Origin: Gammaproteobacteria bacterium
GTDB lineage: Bacteria > Pseudomonadota > Gammaproteobacteria > SZUA-140
Direction: 5' to 3'
Assembly: GCA_016712635.1 (NCBI GenBank)
Contig: JADJQS010000001.1
Location: forward strand, 93,501-157,500
DNA: 64,000 bases
Shown: positions 45,851-54,656 of the stretch, one piece after another
Numbering within the stretch: position 1 is the stretch's first letter
How the letters are laid out: each line of letters opens with the position of its first letter
Translations under genes and position numbers: made by a program
Notes under the pieces: model-generated
The model's input: the letters and a program-made list of their open reading frames with translations, nothing else
Told to the model about the DNA's origin: nothing
Database searches by the model: none

Positions 45851-45916
45851 AAGGCTATGCCATAGAGCATGCGTAGCCATGCCCCTATTACGGAATATCA
45901 TCAGGACACTACAATC

Positions 45917-46924
45917 ATGAAGGTACTCATCACCGGCACCGCCGGCTTCATCGGCTCCACCCTTGCCCACCGGCTCCTTGAGCGCGGCGACGAGGTCATT
46001 GGCGTCGACAACCTCAACGACTACTACGACGTGAATCTCAAGCAGGCGCGGCTGGCCCGCCTGAAACACTACGATCGATTCACCGACGTGCGCGCGAGCC
46101 TGGAAGACCCGGAAGCGATGGCACACACCTTCAGGACTCATGAACCTCAGCGCGTGGTCAACCTGGCCGCGCAGGCCGGTGTGCGCTATTCACTGGTGAA
46201 TCCGCGCGCCTACATCGACAGCAATCTGGTCGGCTTCACGAACATCCTCGAGGGCTGTCGCCACCACCGCGTGGAGCATCTGGTGTACGCCTCCAGCAGC
46301 TCGGTGTACGGGGCGAACACCAAGATGCCGTTCTCGGTCCATGACAACGTGGACCATCCGGTCAGCCTCTATGCCGCCAGCAAGAAGGCGAACGAGCTGA
46401 TGGCGCACACCTACAGCCATCTGTTCCGCATACCCACCACCGGGCTGCGCTTCTTCACCGTCTACGGCCCGTGGGGTCGGCCCGACATGGCGCTGTTCCT
46501 GTTTACCCGCAACATCCTCGCCGGCAAACCCATCGACGTGTACAACTACGGCAAATGCCAGCGCGACTTCACCTACATCGACGACATCGTCGAGGGCGTC
46601 GTCAGGACACTGGACAAAGTCCCCGAGGCCAATTCCGGCTGGAGCGGCAAAGATCCCGACCCGGGTACCAGTCTGGCCCCGTACCGGCTCTACAACATCG
46701 GCAACAACAATCCGGTCGAATTGATGGACTTCATCGAGACCATCGAACGCTGCCTGGGCCGCACGGCGGTGAAAAACCTGCTGCCGCTTCAGCCCGGGGA
46801 TGTGCCGGCGACCTACGCCGACGTCGACGACCTGATGCGGGATGTCGGATTCAAGCCGGCGACACCGATCGGGCAGGGTATCGAGCGGTTTATCGAGTGG
46901 TACCGGGAGTACTACAAGAGCTAG
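45917..46924 (+). CDS. UDP-glucuronate 4-epimerase (CapI-like)
   Basis: 335 residues from ATG 45917, where the Rossmann loop begins directly (MKVLITGTAGFIGSTLAHRL); an in-frame upstream ATG lies in the repeat region and is not preferred. Motifs: GVDNLNDYYDVNLKQARL, NLAAQAGVRYSLVNPRAYI, YASSSSVYGANTKMPFSVHD, catalytic YAASKKANELMAHTY, FFTVYGPWGRPDMALF and YGKCQRDFTYIDDIVEGV. These match UDP-glucuronate epimerases making UDP-galacturonate, and the neighbouring ugd supplies its substrate. Confidence 0.92.
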   Translation: MKVLITGTAGFIGSTLAHRLLERGDEVIGVDNLNDYYDVNLKQARLARLKHYDRFTDVRASLEDPEAMAHTFRTHEPQRVVNLAAQAGVRYSLVNPRAYIDSNLVGFTNILEGCRHHRVEHLVYASSSSVYGANTKMPFSVHDNVDHPVSLYAASKKANELMAHTYSHLFRIPTTGLRFFTVYGPWGRPDMALFLFTRNILAGKPIDVYNYGKCQRDFTYIDDIVEGVVRTLDKVPEANSGWSGKDPDPGTSLAPYRLYNIGNNNPVELMDFIETIERCLGRTAVKNLLPLQPGDVPATYADVDDLMRDVGFKPATPIGQGIERFIEWYREYYKS

Positions 46925-47101
46925 GCGTGAGGCGTGAGGCGTGAGGCGTGAGGCGTGAGGCGTGAGGCGTGAGGCGTGAGGCGTGAGGCGTGAGGCGTGA
47001 GGCGTGAGGCGACAAGAGCATGACCGCCTTGGTTTTCATGTCAATGTCATTACGACAGTTATTTTGATCTTCCTCCTGACGCTTTACGCCTGACTCCTAA
47101 C
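46925..47101. repeat. Heptamer array (GCGTGAG)x12 plus conserved spacer and inverted arm
   Basis: Twelve perfect tandem GCGTGAG units occupy 46925-47008, starting one base after the epimerase stop. A spacer (GCGACAAGAGCATGACC ... TTTTCATGTCAA) resembles the spacer after the 59220 array, and the element ends with an inverted arm (CCTGACGCTTTACGCCTGA) near 47075-47100. Confidence 0.9.
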
Positions 47102-47103
47102 AG

Positions 47104-47129
47104 AAAGGGCGGGTTACCCCGCCCTTTTT
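47104..47129. terminator. Bidirectional rho-independent terminator between the epimerase gene and fba
   Basis: Stem AAAGGGCGGG / CCCGCCCTTT with loop TTAC, followed by a T run on the plus strand and T residues on the minus strand. It can serve both convergent genes. Confidence 0.88.
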
Positions 47130-47141
47130 CTTTTCGAGATT

Positions 47142-47166
47142 GGGGACAGATTTTAAATCTGTCCCC
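47142..47166. repeat. 25-bp perfect palindrome, REP-like
   Basis: GGGGACAGATTT and its complement AAATCTGTCCCC are separated by one base. It sits 13 bases before the fba stop on the plus-strand map and may be a REP-type sequence or part of fba's terminator region. Confidence 0.7.
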
Positions 47167-47178
47167 TGCCTCTCATGA

Positions 47179-48243
47179 TTACTTCACCTGCGGTTCCAGC
47201 TCACCCTTGTCGTAACGCTTGACCATCGCCTCCAGCGAGAGCGGCTTGATCTTGGAGGCGTTGCCGGCGGTGCCGAAGGCCTCGTAACGCGCCTTGCAGA
47301 TCTCCTTCATCGCCTTGATGGTTGCGGCGAAGAACTTGCGCGGATCGAATTCCTTGGGGTTCTCCGCCATGGTCTTGCGCATCGCACCGGTGGAGGCCAT
47401 GCGCAGATCGGTGTCGATATTGACCTTGCGCACCCCGTGCTTGATGCCTTCCACGATTTCTTCGACCGGCACGCCGTAGGTCTCGCCCATGGCGCCGCCG
47501 TAGCTGTTGATGATCTTCAGCCACTCCTGCGGCACCGAGCTCGAACCGTGCATCACCAGATGCGTATTCGGGATACGCGCGTGGATCTCCTTGATGCGCT
47601 CGATGGCGAGGATATCGCCGGTGGGCGGGCGGCTGAATTTGTAGGCACCGTGCGAGGTGCCGATCGCAATCGCCAGGGCGTCCACCTTGGTTTTTTTGAC
47701 AAAGTCGGCGGCCTCTTCGGGATCGGTCAGCAGCATGGAGTGATCCAGCTTCCCTTCCGCACCGATGCCGTCCTCTTCGCCGGCCATTCCGGTCTCCAGC
47801 GATCCCAGGCAGCCCAGTTCGCCCTCGACGGACACACCACAGGCATGGGACAGCTCCACCGTGCGGCGGGTCACATCTATGTTGTATTCATAGGAGGCCG
47901 GGGTCTTGCCGTCTTCCTTCAAGGAACCGTCCATCATCACCGAGGAGAAACCCAGCTGAATGGAACGCTGGCACACCGCCGGGCTGACGCCATGATCCTG
48001 GTGCATGACGACCGGAATATTGGGCCACTCCTCGATGGCGGCCAGGATCAGGTGGCGCAGGAAAGGCGCGCCCGCGTATTTACGCGCGCCTGCGGAGGCC
48101 TGCACGATCACCGGGCTGTCGGTCTCGGCAGCCGCCTCCATGATGGCGCGCATCTGTTCCAGGTTGTTGACGTTGAACGCCGGTACGCCGTAATTGCGTT
48201 CGGCGGCGTGATCCAGTAACTGACGAAGTGATATCAAGGCCAT
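47179..48243 (-). CDS. fba: Fructose-bisphosphate aldolase, class II
   Basis: 354 residues. It has the zinc-site regions PVVMHQDHGVSP and VEGELGCLGSLE, LAIAIGTSHGAYKF, HLVMHGSSSVPQEW and GVRKVNIDTDLRMA, all typical of class II aldolases of the Calvin-cycle subtype (CbbA-like, about 350 residues). It cleaves or forms fructose-1,6-bisphosphate, and also sedoheptulose-bisphosphate in autotrophs. It is the last gene of the minus-strand tkt-gap-pgk-pyk-fba string. Confidence 0.95.
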   Translation of the reverse strand: MALISLRQLLDHAAERNYGVPAFNVNNLEQMRAIMEAAAETDSPVIVQASAGARKYAGAPFLRHLILAAIEEWPNIPVVMHQDHGVSPAVCQRSIQLGFSSVMMDGSLKEDGKTPASYEYNIDVTRRTVELSHACGVSVEGELGCLGSLETGMAGEEDGIGAEGKLDHSMLLTDPEEAADFVKKTKVDALAIAIGTSHGAYKFSRPPTGDILAIERIKEIHARIPNTHLVMHGSSSVPQEWLKIINSYGGAMGETYGVPVEEIVEGIKHGVRKVNIDTDLRMASTGAMRKTMAENPKEFDPRKFFAATIKAMKEICKARYEAFGTAGNASKIKPLSLEAMVKRYDKGELEPQVK

Positions 48244-48344
48244 GGCTTTTCTCCTTACCTGTATAACCGTTAGTGTGTATCTATTCTAAATCCTTCCACG
48301 AAAAAATCATCGGACGAACCGTAGTGGAATCGCTCCCGCCTGCG

Positions 48345-49793
48345 TCAATAATCGCCCACCCGGATGATCTTCATGGTGTTGGTAGCCCCGTGCATGCCCA
48401 TCAGGTCGCCCTTGGTGATGATCACCAGATCCCCTTCCTGCACGGTGCCGCGCTTCAGCAATTCGTCGATCACCTCGCGGTTGGCCTCGACGTGCTGCGT
48501 GGATGAGGCATCGAAGGCCACCGGGTAGACCCCGCGGAACAGGCTGACCTTGCGCCGCGTCGCCTCATGTTTGGTCAGGGCATAGATCGGTATCCCGGAG
48601 CTGATGCGCGACATCCACTGCACCGTCGAACCGGATTCGGTCAGGGCCGCGATCGCCCGCACGCGAAGGTGGTTGGCGGTATACATGGAGGCCATCGCGA
48701 TCGCCTCGTCGATATGACGGAACTCCGAATCCACGCGGTGGCGCGACAGCACCGCCACCTTCTGGCTTTCCGCCCCGCGGCAGATCCGGTCCATGGCCTC
48801 GATCACCTTGAGCGGGTAACGCCCGGTGGCGGTTTCCTCTGACAGCATGACGGCGTCCGTGCCGTCGAGCACCGCATTGGCGACGTCGAACACCTCGGCC
48901 CGGGTCGGAATGGAGCTGTCCACCATGGATCGCATCATCTGCGTCGCGGTGATGACCACGCGATTCATGCTGCGCGCGAGCTGGATGAGGTGCTTCTGCA
49001 CACCCGGCAGCTCGGCATCGCCGATCTCTACGCCGAGGTCTCCGCGCGCGATCATCACGACGTCGGTCGCGGCGATGATGTCCTCCACGCTGGCGAGCGA
49101 TTCGGCGCGCTCGATCTTCGCCACGATGGCGCCGTGTCCGCCGGCGGCGCGCAGCAGTTCACGCGCCTCGTTGATATCCGCTGCATTGCGCGGGAACGAT
49201 ACCGCCACGTAATCCGCCGCAATGGACGCGGCCACCTTGATGTCGGCGCGGTCCTTGTCGGTGATCGCGGCGGCGGAGAGGCCGCCGCCCAGGCGGTTGA
49301 TGCCCTTGTTATTGGACAGCTCGCCACCGACCAGTACGCGACAGACGATCTCGCCGGCGGCGATCTCCACCACCTCCAGCACGATCTTGCCGTCATCGAG
49401 CAGCAGGTTGTCGCCCACGACGACGTCGTTCGGCAGTTCCTTGTAAGTGATGCCGACGCGCTCCTGGTTACCGGCATTCGCCGGCCATGCCGCATCGAGC
49501 ACGAAGCGAGCGCCTTCCTCCAGCACCACCTTGCCGTCGGCAAAGCGGTCGGTGCGGATCTTGGGCCCCTGCAGGTCGGCGAGCACCGCGACCTCGCGTC
49601 CGGCCTCGCGCGCCGCGTGGCGCACCGCCTCGACGCGGCGCACATGATCGGCGGCCTCACCGTGGGAGAAATTCACGCGCACCACGTCCATCCCGGCGCG
49701 CACCATGCGGTCAAGCACCCCCGGATTGTCCGTGGCCGGTCCCAGTGTGGCGACGATCTTCGTGCGCCTCAAACGATTTCTTTCTTGCGTCAT
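48345..49793 (-). CDS. pyk: Pyruvate kinase
   Basis: 482 residues. Motifs: RRTKIVATLGPATDNPG, VVRVNFSHGEAADH, GPKIRTDRF, the active-site IVAKIERAESLASVEDII, MIARGDLGVEIGDAELPGVQK, MMRSMVDSSIPTRAEVFDVA and a full C-terminal domain ending ITKGDLMGMHGATNTMKI. It makes pyruvate and ATP from phosphoenolpyruvate and ADP. The neighbours are other lower-glycolysis/Calvin-cycle genes on the same strand. Confidence 0.96.
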   Translation of the reverse strand: MTQERNRLRRTKIVATLGPATDNPGVLDRMVRAGMDVVRVNFSHGEAADHVRRVEAVRHAAREAGREVAVLADLQGPKIRTDRFADGKVVLEEGARFVLDAAWPANAGNQERVGITYKELPNDVVVGDNLLLDDGKIVLEVVEIAAGEIVCRVLVGGELSNNKGINRLGGGLSAAAITDKDRADIKVAASIAADYVAVSFPRNAADINEARELLRAAGGHGAIVAKIERAESLASVEDIIAATDVVMIARGDLGVEIGDAELPGVQKHLIQLARSMNRVVITATQMMRSMVDSSIPTRAEVFDVANAVLDGTDAVMLSEETATGRYPLKVIEAMDRICRGAESQKVAVLSRHRVDSEFRHIDEAIAMASMYTANHLRVRAIAALTESGSTVQWMSRISSGIPIYALTKHEATRRKVSLFRGVYPVAFDASSTQHVEANREVIDELLKRGTVQEGDLVIITKGDLMGMHGATNTMKIIRVGDY

Positions 49794-49825
49794 AATAAGC
49801 TTCGGTTCAACTCCCTAAACGCCAG

Positions 49826-51016
49826 TTATACGCGCCGCGAACGGGCGCGTTCTTCCAGGATGGCGACGGCGGGCAGCGTCTTGCCCTCGAGGAACTCGAG
49901 GAACGCCCCGCCCGCCGTCGAAATATAAGAAACCTTGTCATAGATATCGTACTTCTGGATCGCCGCGATGGTGTCGCCGCCTCCCGCGAGCGTGAAGGCG
50001 GGGGTGTTGGCGATCGCCTCGGCGATCTTCCTGGTGCCGGCGCCGAACTGGTCGAACTCGAACACGCCCACCGGGCCGTTCCACACCACGGTGCCGGCCT
50101 TCATGATGATGTCGGCGAGCTGCTGCGCGCTTTTCGGGCCGATGTCGAAGATCATGTCGTCGTCGGCCGTCGCCGCGGCGTCCTTCAGCACGGCGGGTTC
50201 GTTGGCATCGAATTTTTTGCCGACGACGACATCGACCGCGATCGGGATCGAGGCGCCGCGCTTCTGCATCTTCTCCATCAGCGCCTTGGCGATCGGAATG
50301 AGGTCTGTCTCGGCCAACGACTTGCCGATCTTCTTGCCGGCCGCGGCCAGGAAGGTGTTGGCAATGCCGCCGCCGACCACGAGCTGGTCGACCTTGTCGG
50401 ACAGCGATTCGAGCACCGTCAGCTTGGTCGAGACCTTGGAGCCGCCGACGATGGCGACCATCGGGCGCTTCGGGCTGAGCAATGCCTTGGTCAGCGCCTC
50501 CAGCTCCTCGGTCAGCAGGATGCCTGCCGCCGCCACCGGGGCGTAGCGGGCAACGCCGTGCGTCGAGGCCTCGGCGCGGTGCGCGGTGCCGAAGGCATCC
50601 ATCACGAACACGTCGCACAGCGCGGCATACTTCTTCGCGGTTTCGTCGGCATTCTTCTTTTCGCCCTTGTTGATGCGGCAATTCTCCAGCACGACGAGCT
50701 CGCCCGCGGCAACGTCGAAGCCGCCGTCGACCCAATCCTTGATGAGGCGCACCGGCTTGCCGAGGCGCGCGCCGATGTTGTCGGCGACGGGCTTCAGCGA
50801 ATTCTCCTCCGACCACTCGCCTTCGGTCGGGCGGCCAAGGTGGGAGGTCACCATCACCTTTGCGCCCTGCTTGAGGCAGTGGTTGATGGTGGCCATGGAC
50901 GCCGTGATGCGCGCGTCCGAGGTCACCTTGCCGTCCTTCACCGGCACGTTCAGGTCGGCGCGGATCAACACGCGCTTGCCCTTGAGATCGAGATCGGTCA
51001 GCTTGATGACAGACAT
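49826..51016 (-). CDS. pgk: Phosphoglycerate kinase
   Basis: 396 residues. Diagnostic regions are KRVLIRADLNVPVKDGKV, VMVTSHLGRPTEGEW, VLLENC-type VVLENCRINKGEKKN, FGTAHRAEASTHGVA, AIVGGSKVSTKLTVLE and FTLAGGGDTIAAIQKY. It interconverts 1,3-bisphosphoglycerate and 3-phosphoglycerate. It is separated from gap by one copy of the GCGTGAG inverted repeat and from pyk by 32 bases. Confidence 0.96.
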   Translation of the reverse strand: MSVIKLTDLDLKGKRVLIRADLNVPVKDGKVTSDARITASMATINHCLKQGAKVMVTSHLGRPTEGEWSEENSLKPVADNIGARLGKPVRLIKDWVDGGFDVAAGELVVLENCRINKGEKKNADETAKKYAALCDVFVMDAFGTAHRAEASTHGVARYAPVAAAGILLTEELEALTKALLSPKRPMVAIVGGSKVSTKLTVLESLSDKVDQLVVGGGIANTFLAAAGKKIGKSLAETDLIPIAKALMEKMQKRGASIPIAVDVVVGKKFDANEPAVLKDAAATADDDMIFDIGPKSAQQLADIIMKAGTVVWNGPVGVFEFDQFGAGTRKIAEAIANTPAFTLAGGGDTIAAIQKYDIYDKVSYISTAGGAFLEFLEGKTLPAVAILEERARSRRV

Positions 51017-51037
51017 GCTTGCTCCTTGAGAACCACG

Positions 51038-51100
51038 GTGAGGAGTGAGGTGTTAGGCGTGAGGAATTGATCCCTCACGCTTCACGCCTCACGCCTCACC
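51038..51100. repeat. Intergenic GCGTGAG-family inverted repeat between pgk and gap
   Basis: The left arm GGTGAGGAGTGAGGTGTTAG plus GCGTGAGG and the right arm CCTCACGCTTCACGCCTCACG plus CCTCACC form a long imperfect hairpin of heptad variants around GAATTGAT. Confidence 0.8.
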
Positions 51101-51105
51101 CGTAT

Positions 51106-52110
51106 TTACTTGGCCACGTGCTGCACGAAGCGCAGCATGTTGCAGGTGTAGCCGTATTCATTGTCGTACCACGACACGACCTTGACGAAGGTCGGGTCGA
51201 GGGCGATGCCGGCCTCGGCGTCGAAGATCGACGGCAGCGAGCAACCGCGGAAATCGGTCGACACCACCTTCTCGTCGGTGTAACCGAGCACGCCCTTCAG
51301 CGAGCCTTGCGAGGCCTTCTTCATGGCCGCGCAGACCTGCTCGTAGCTGGCTTCCTTCGCGAGTTCAACGGTGAGATCCACCACGGACACGTCCGAGGTC
51401 GGCACGCGGAACGCCATGCCGGTGAGCTTCTTGTTGAGTTCGGGGATCACCTTGCCAACGGCCTTGGCGGCGCCGGTGGACGACGGGATGATGTTCTCCA
51501 GGATGCCGCGGCCGCCGCGCCAGTCCTTGCTGGACGGCCCGTCGACGGTCTTCTGGGTCGCCGTGGCGGCATGCACCGTGCTCATCAGCCCGCGCTTGAT
51601 GCCGAAGCTGTCGTGCAGCACCTTGGCGACCGGCGCCAGGCAGTTGGTGGTGCAGGAGGCGGCGGAGACGATCTTCTCGCCGGCATACTTCGCGTGGTTC
51701 ACGCCGTAGACGAACATCGGGGTGTCATCCTTGGAGGGCGCCGACTGCACGACCTTCCGGGCGCCCGCGGTGATGTGTTTCTGGCAGGTATCCAGCGTGA
51801 GGAACAGGCCGGTGGACTCCACCACGACGTCGGCGCCGACTTCGCCCCACTTGAGTTCCGCCGGATCCTTCACGGCGGTAAGACGGATCTTCCGCCCATT
51901 GACGATCAGCGTGTCGTTGTCCACCTTGATGTCGCCGCTGAAGCGGCCGTGCACCGAGTCGTACTGGAGCATGTAGGCCAGGTAGCTGGGCTCGAGCAGG
52001 TCGTTGATGCCGACGATCTCGATGTCCTTGAACTCCGCTTCCTTGACCGCCGCACGGAACACCATGCGGCCGATGCGGCCGAACCCGTTGATACCGACTT
52101 TGATTGTCAT
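51106..52110 (-). CDS. gap: Glyceraldehyde-3-phosphate dehydrogenase
   Basis: 334 residues. NAD(P) loop VGINGFGRIGRMVFRAAV, catalytic ASCTTNCLAPVAKVL, STVHAATATQKTVDGPSSKD, RVPTSDVSVVDLTVEL and the terminal SWYDNEYGYTCNMLRFVQHV. It lies between pgk and tkt on the same strand, with a 34-base gap to tkt. The tkt-gap-pgk-pyk order is the arrangement seen near Calvin-cycle genes in several autotrophic proteobacteria. Confidence 0.97.
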   Translation of the reverse strand: MTIKVGINGFGRIGRMVFRAAVKEAEFKDIEIVGINDLLEPSYLAYMLQYDSVHGRFSGDIKVDNDTLIVNGRKIRLTAVKDPAELKWGEVGADVVVESTGLFLTLDTCQKHITAGARKVVQSAPSKDDTPMFVYGVNHAKYAGEKIVSAASCTTNCLAPVAKVLHDSFGIKRGLMSTVHAATATQKTVDGPSSKDWRGGRGILENIIPSSTGAAKAVGKVIPELNKKLTGMAFRVPTSDVSVVDLTVELAKEASYEQVCAAMKKASQGSLKGVLGYTDEKVVSTDFRGCSLPSIFDAEAGIALDPTFVKVVSWYDNEYGYTCNMLRFVQHVAK

Positions 52111-52144
52111 AGTCTCTCTCCTCGCAAGGCTGATTTGAAATCTG

Positions 52145-54139
52145 TCAGAGCACGGCCTCGACGGCCTTCACGACGTTCTCCACTGTGAAGCCGAACTCCT
52201 TGAAGAGCGCGCCGGCGGGGGCCGATTCACCGAAGCGGTCGAGACCGACGACGGCGCCGTCCAGGCCGACATATTTGCGCCAGTAATCGGTGACGCCGGC
52301 CTCGACCGCAACGCGCGCGCGGCAGGCACCGGGCAGCACGGACTCGCGATAGGCCTTGTCCTGCCTGTCGAAGGCGTCGGCGGACGGCATCGACACCACA
52401 CGCACCCGGCGGCCCTTGGCGTTCAGCTGTTCGGCGGCCTTCACCGCCAGATCGATCTCGGAACCGGTGGCGATGATGATCGCCTCGGGGGCGCCCTTGC
52501 TGTCGCGCAGCACATAGCCGCCGCGGGCGACGTTGGCCAGCTGGGCGGCATCACGCGCCTGGTGCGGCAGGTTCTGGCGCGAGAAGATCAGGCTGGTCGG
52601 GCCCCGGGTGTTTTCCACCGCCGCCTTCCAGGCCACCGCGGTCTCGACCGTGTCGCACGGGCGCCAGACGCTCATATTGGGCATCATGCGCAGCGTCGCG
52701 GTCTGCTCCACAGGCTGGTGGGTCGGGCCGTCCTCGCCCAGACCGATCGAGTCGTGGGTATAGACGAAGATGGAGCGCTGCTTCATCAGCGCGGCCATGC
52801 GCAGGGCGTTACGCGCGTATTCGGAGAACATCAGGAAGGTGCCGCCGAACGGGAGCAGGCCGCCGTGCAGGGCGACGCCGTTCATGATGGCGGACATGCC
52901 GAACTCGCGCACACCGTAGGAGATGTAGTTGCCGTCGGCGACGGTATTGTTGATCGCCTTGCACTCCGGCCAGTTGGTCAGGTTGGAGCCGGTCAGGTCA
53001 GCGGAGCCGCCGAGGAACTCCGGCAGCACCTTGGCCAGCGCGGTAATCGCCATCTGCGAGGCCTTGCGCGTGGCCGGGCTCTCGCCCTTCTCGGCGCAGG
53101 CCTTGATGTAGGCCTGCGTGTGCTGTTCCCAGTTGGCGGGCAGCCTGCCGCTCATGCGGCGCTCGAATTCGGCGGCCAGCGCAGGATGGGCGGCCTTGTA
53201 GGCCTTGAATTTCTCGTTCCACGCCTGCTCGGCGGCGACCCCTTTCTCCTTGCCGTCCCAGCCGGCGTAGATTTCCTGCGGGATCTCGAACGGGGCATGC
53301 TTCCAGCCGAGGTTTTCACGCGTGGCCTTGATCTCGTCCTCACCCAGCGGCGCGCCGTGGCAGTCGTGGCTGCCGCACAGGTTGGGGGCGCCGTAGCCGA
53401 TCACGGTCTTGCAGCAGATCATCGACGGCCGGTTGTTGACCGACTTCGCCTCGTGGATCGCCTTCTCCACCGCGGCGGCGTCATGCCCGTCGACGTCGCG
53501 CACCACGTGCCAGCCGTAGGCCTCGAAGCGCTTGGCGACGTCCTCGCTGAACCAGTTCTCGACATGGCCGTCGATGGAGATGCCGTTGTCGTCCCAGAAC
53601 GCGACCAGCTTGCCCAGTCCGAGCGTTCCGGCGAGCGAGCAGGCCTCATGCGAGATGCCTTCCATCAGGCAGCCGTCGCCGAGGAACACCCAGGTATAGT
53701 GGTCCACGATGTGATGGCCGGACTGGTTGAACTGCGCGGCGAGCGTGCGCTCGGCCAGCGCCATGCCCACGGCGTTGGTGATGCCCTGTCCGAGCGGGCC
53801 GGTGGTGGTCTCGATGCCGGGCGCGTAGCCGTATTCCGGATGACCCGGGGTCTTCGAATGCAGCTGGCGGAAGTTCTTCAGCTCTTCCATCGGCAGGTCG
53901 TAGCCGCTCAGGTGCAGCAGGGAATACAGCAACATGGAGCCGTGTCCGTTGGACAACACGAAGCGGTCGCGGTCCCACCAGTTCGGGTTGGACGGATTGT
54001 GCTTGAGAAAGCCGTTCCACAGCACCTCGGCGATGTCCGCCATGCCCATGGGCGCGCCCGGGTGTCCTGATTTGGCCTTTTGCACGGCGTCCATGCTGAG
54101 CGCGCGGATCGCATTTGCTAATTCTCTGCGGGATGGCAT
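52145..54139 (-). CDS. tkt: Transketolase
   Basis: 664 residues, the full family length. The start ELANAIRALSMDAVQKAKSGH with HPGAPMGMADIAEVLW, the thiamine-diphosphate segment GDGCLMEGISHEACSLAG, FWDDNGISIDG, YTHDSIGLGEDGPTHQPVEQ and a C-terminal domain with ATGSEIDLAVKAAE are all intact. It transfers two-carbon ketol units in the Calvin and pentose phosphate pathways. Probably the first gene of the minus-strand operon, with its promoter in 54140-54656. Confidence 0.97.
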   Translation of the reverse strand: MPSRRELANAIRALSMDAVQKAKSGHPGAPMGMADIAEVLWNGFLKHNPSNPNWWDRDRFVLSNGHGSMLLYSLLHLSGYDLPMEELKNFRQLHSKTPGHPEYGYAPGIETTTGPLGQGITNAVGMALAERTLAAQFNQSGHHIVDHYTWVFLGDGCLMEGISHEACSLAGTLGLGKLVAFWDDNGISIDGHVENWFSEDVAKRFEAYGWHVVRDVDGHDAAAVEKAIHEAKSVNNRPSMICCKTVIGYGAPNLCGSHDCHGAPLGEDEIKATRENLGWKHAPFEIPQEIYAGWDGKEKGVAAEQAWNEKFKAYKAAHPALAAEFERRMSGRLPANWEQHTQAYIKACAEKGESPATRKASQMAITALAKVLPEFLGGSADLTGSNLTNWPECKAINNTVADGNYISYGVREFGMSAIMNGVALHGGLLPFGGTFLMFSEYARNALRMAALMKQRSIFVYTHDSIGLGEDGPTHQPVEQTATLRMMPNMSVWRPCDTVETAVAWKAAVENTRGPTSLIFSRQNLPHQARDAAQLANVARGGYVLRDSKGAPEAIIIATGSEIDLAVKAAEQLNAKGRRVRVVSMPSADAFDRQDKAYRESVLPGACRARVAVEAGVTDYWRKYVGLDGAVVGLDRFGESAPAGALFKEFGFTVENVVKAVEAVL

Positions 54140-54656
54140 TTCTGTCTCCTAAAATTTAGCTGTTTCAAACAATCAACGTTCCGAGTATGTAAACCGGTGT
54201 CTCGAAGCCCGCTGCGACAGACAGTACCCGGCCTCCCGCGTGGACGGTCCGGCCTCCCGAGGGAGTCCGCCCCCGAGGTCCGATCCAGTCCGGATAAACG
54301 CTGGGACCCTGCATCTGTGCCACTTACGCACCGTCGCGCCGTCGTGGCTGGGTGGCGCATGAGGGGCGGGCCGTCGGGGTTCACTCCGGCAGGCAACCGC
54401 GCCATTTCCTGGGTGATGCCTTGCAAGACCCGCCGGAGCGACCGAACGTTACCGCGGCCGTCCGCCACCACCCCTCCGCCCGTCCGCTGCCTGATCGCTC
54501 GACCAGACGGGTAATTTTTATGTGCCGACTATAGCAAGAACCGCATATTTTCGCCTAGGCTCATGATCCCATCAATAAAAATCTGGGCCCGTGGGCCAGA
54601 GTGTGGCATCCGCCTCCTGTAGTCAATATCCCGGCGCCGGCGATCAGGGCCCGTGC
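54140..54656. other. Intergenic region upstream of tkt
   Basis: 517 bases. A GC-rich block (54190-54520) can be read as short open frames in several phases, none with a plausible protein. The AT-richer part near 54530-54590 may hold a promoter. Nothing else is identified. Confidence 0.5.

Noticed and set aside
46925..47008. Heptamer array as a CRISPR
   Set aside because: Seven-base units with no spacers and no cas genes; a simple tandem repeat.
54118..54471. Possible 117-residue minus-strand protein upstream of tkt
   Set aside because: Overlaps the tkt start, composition is Arg/Gly-rich without pattern, and no ribosome site is convincing.
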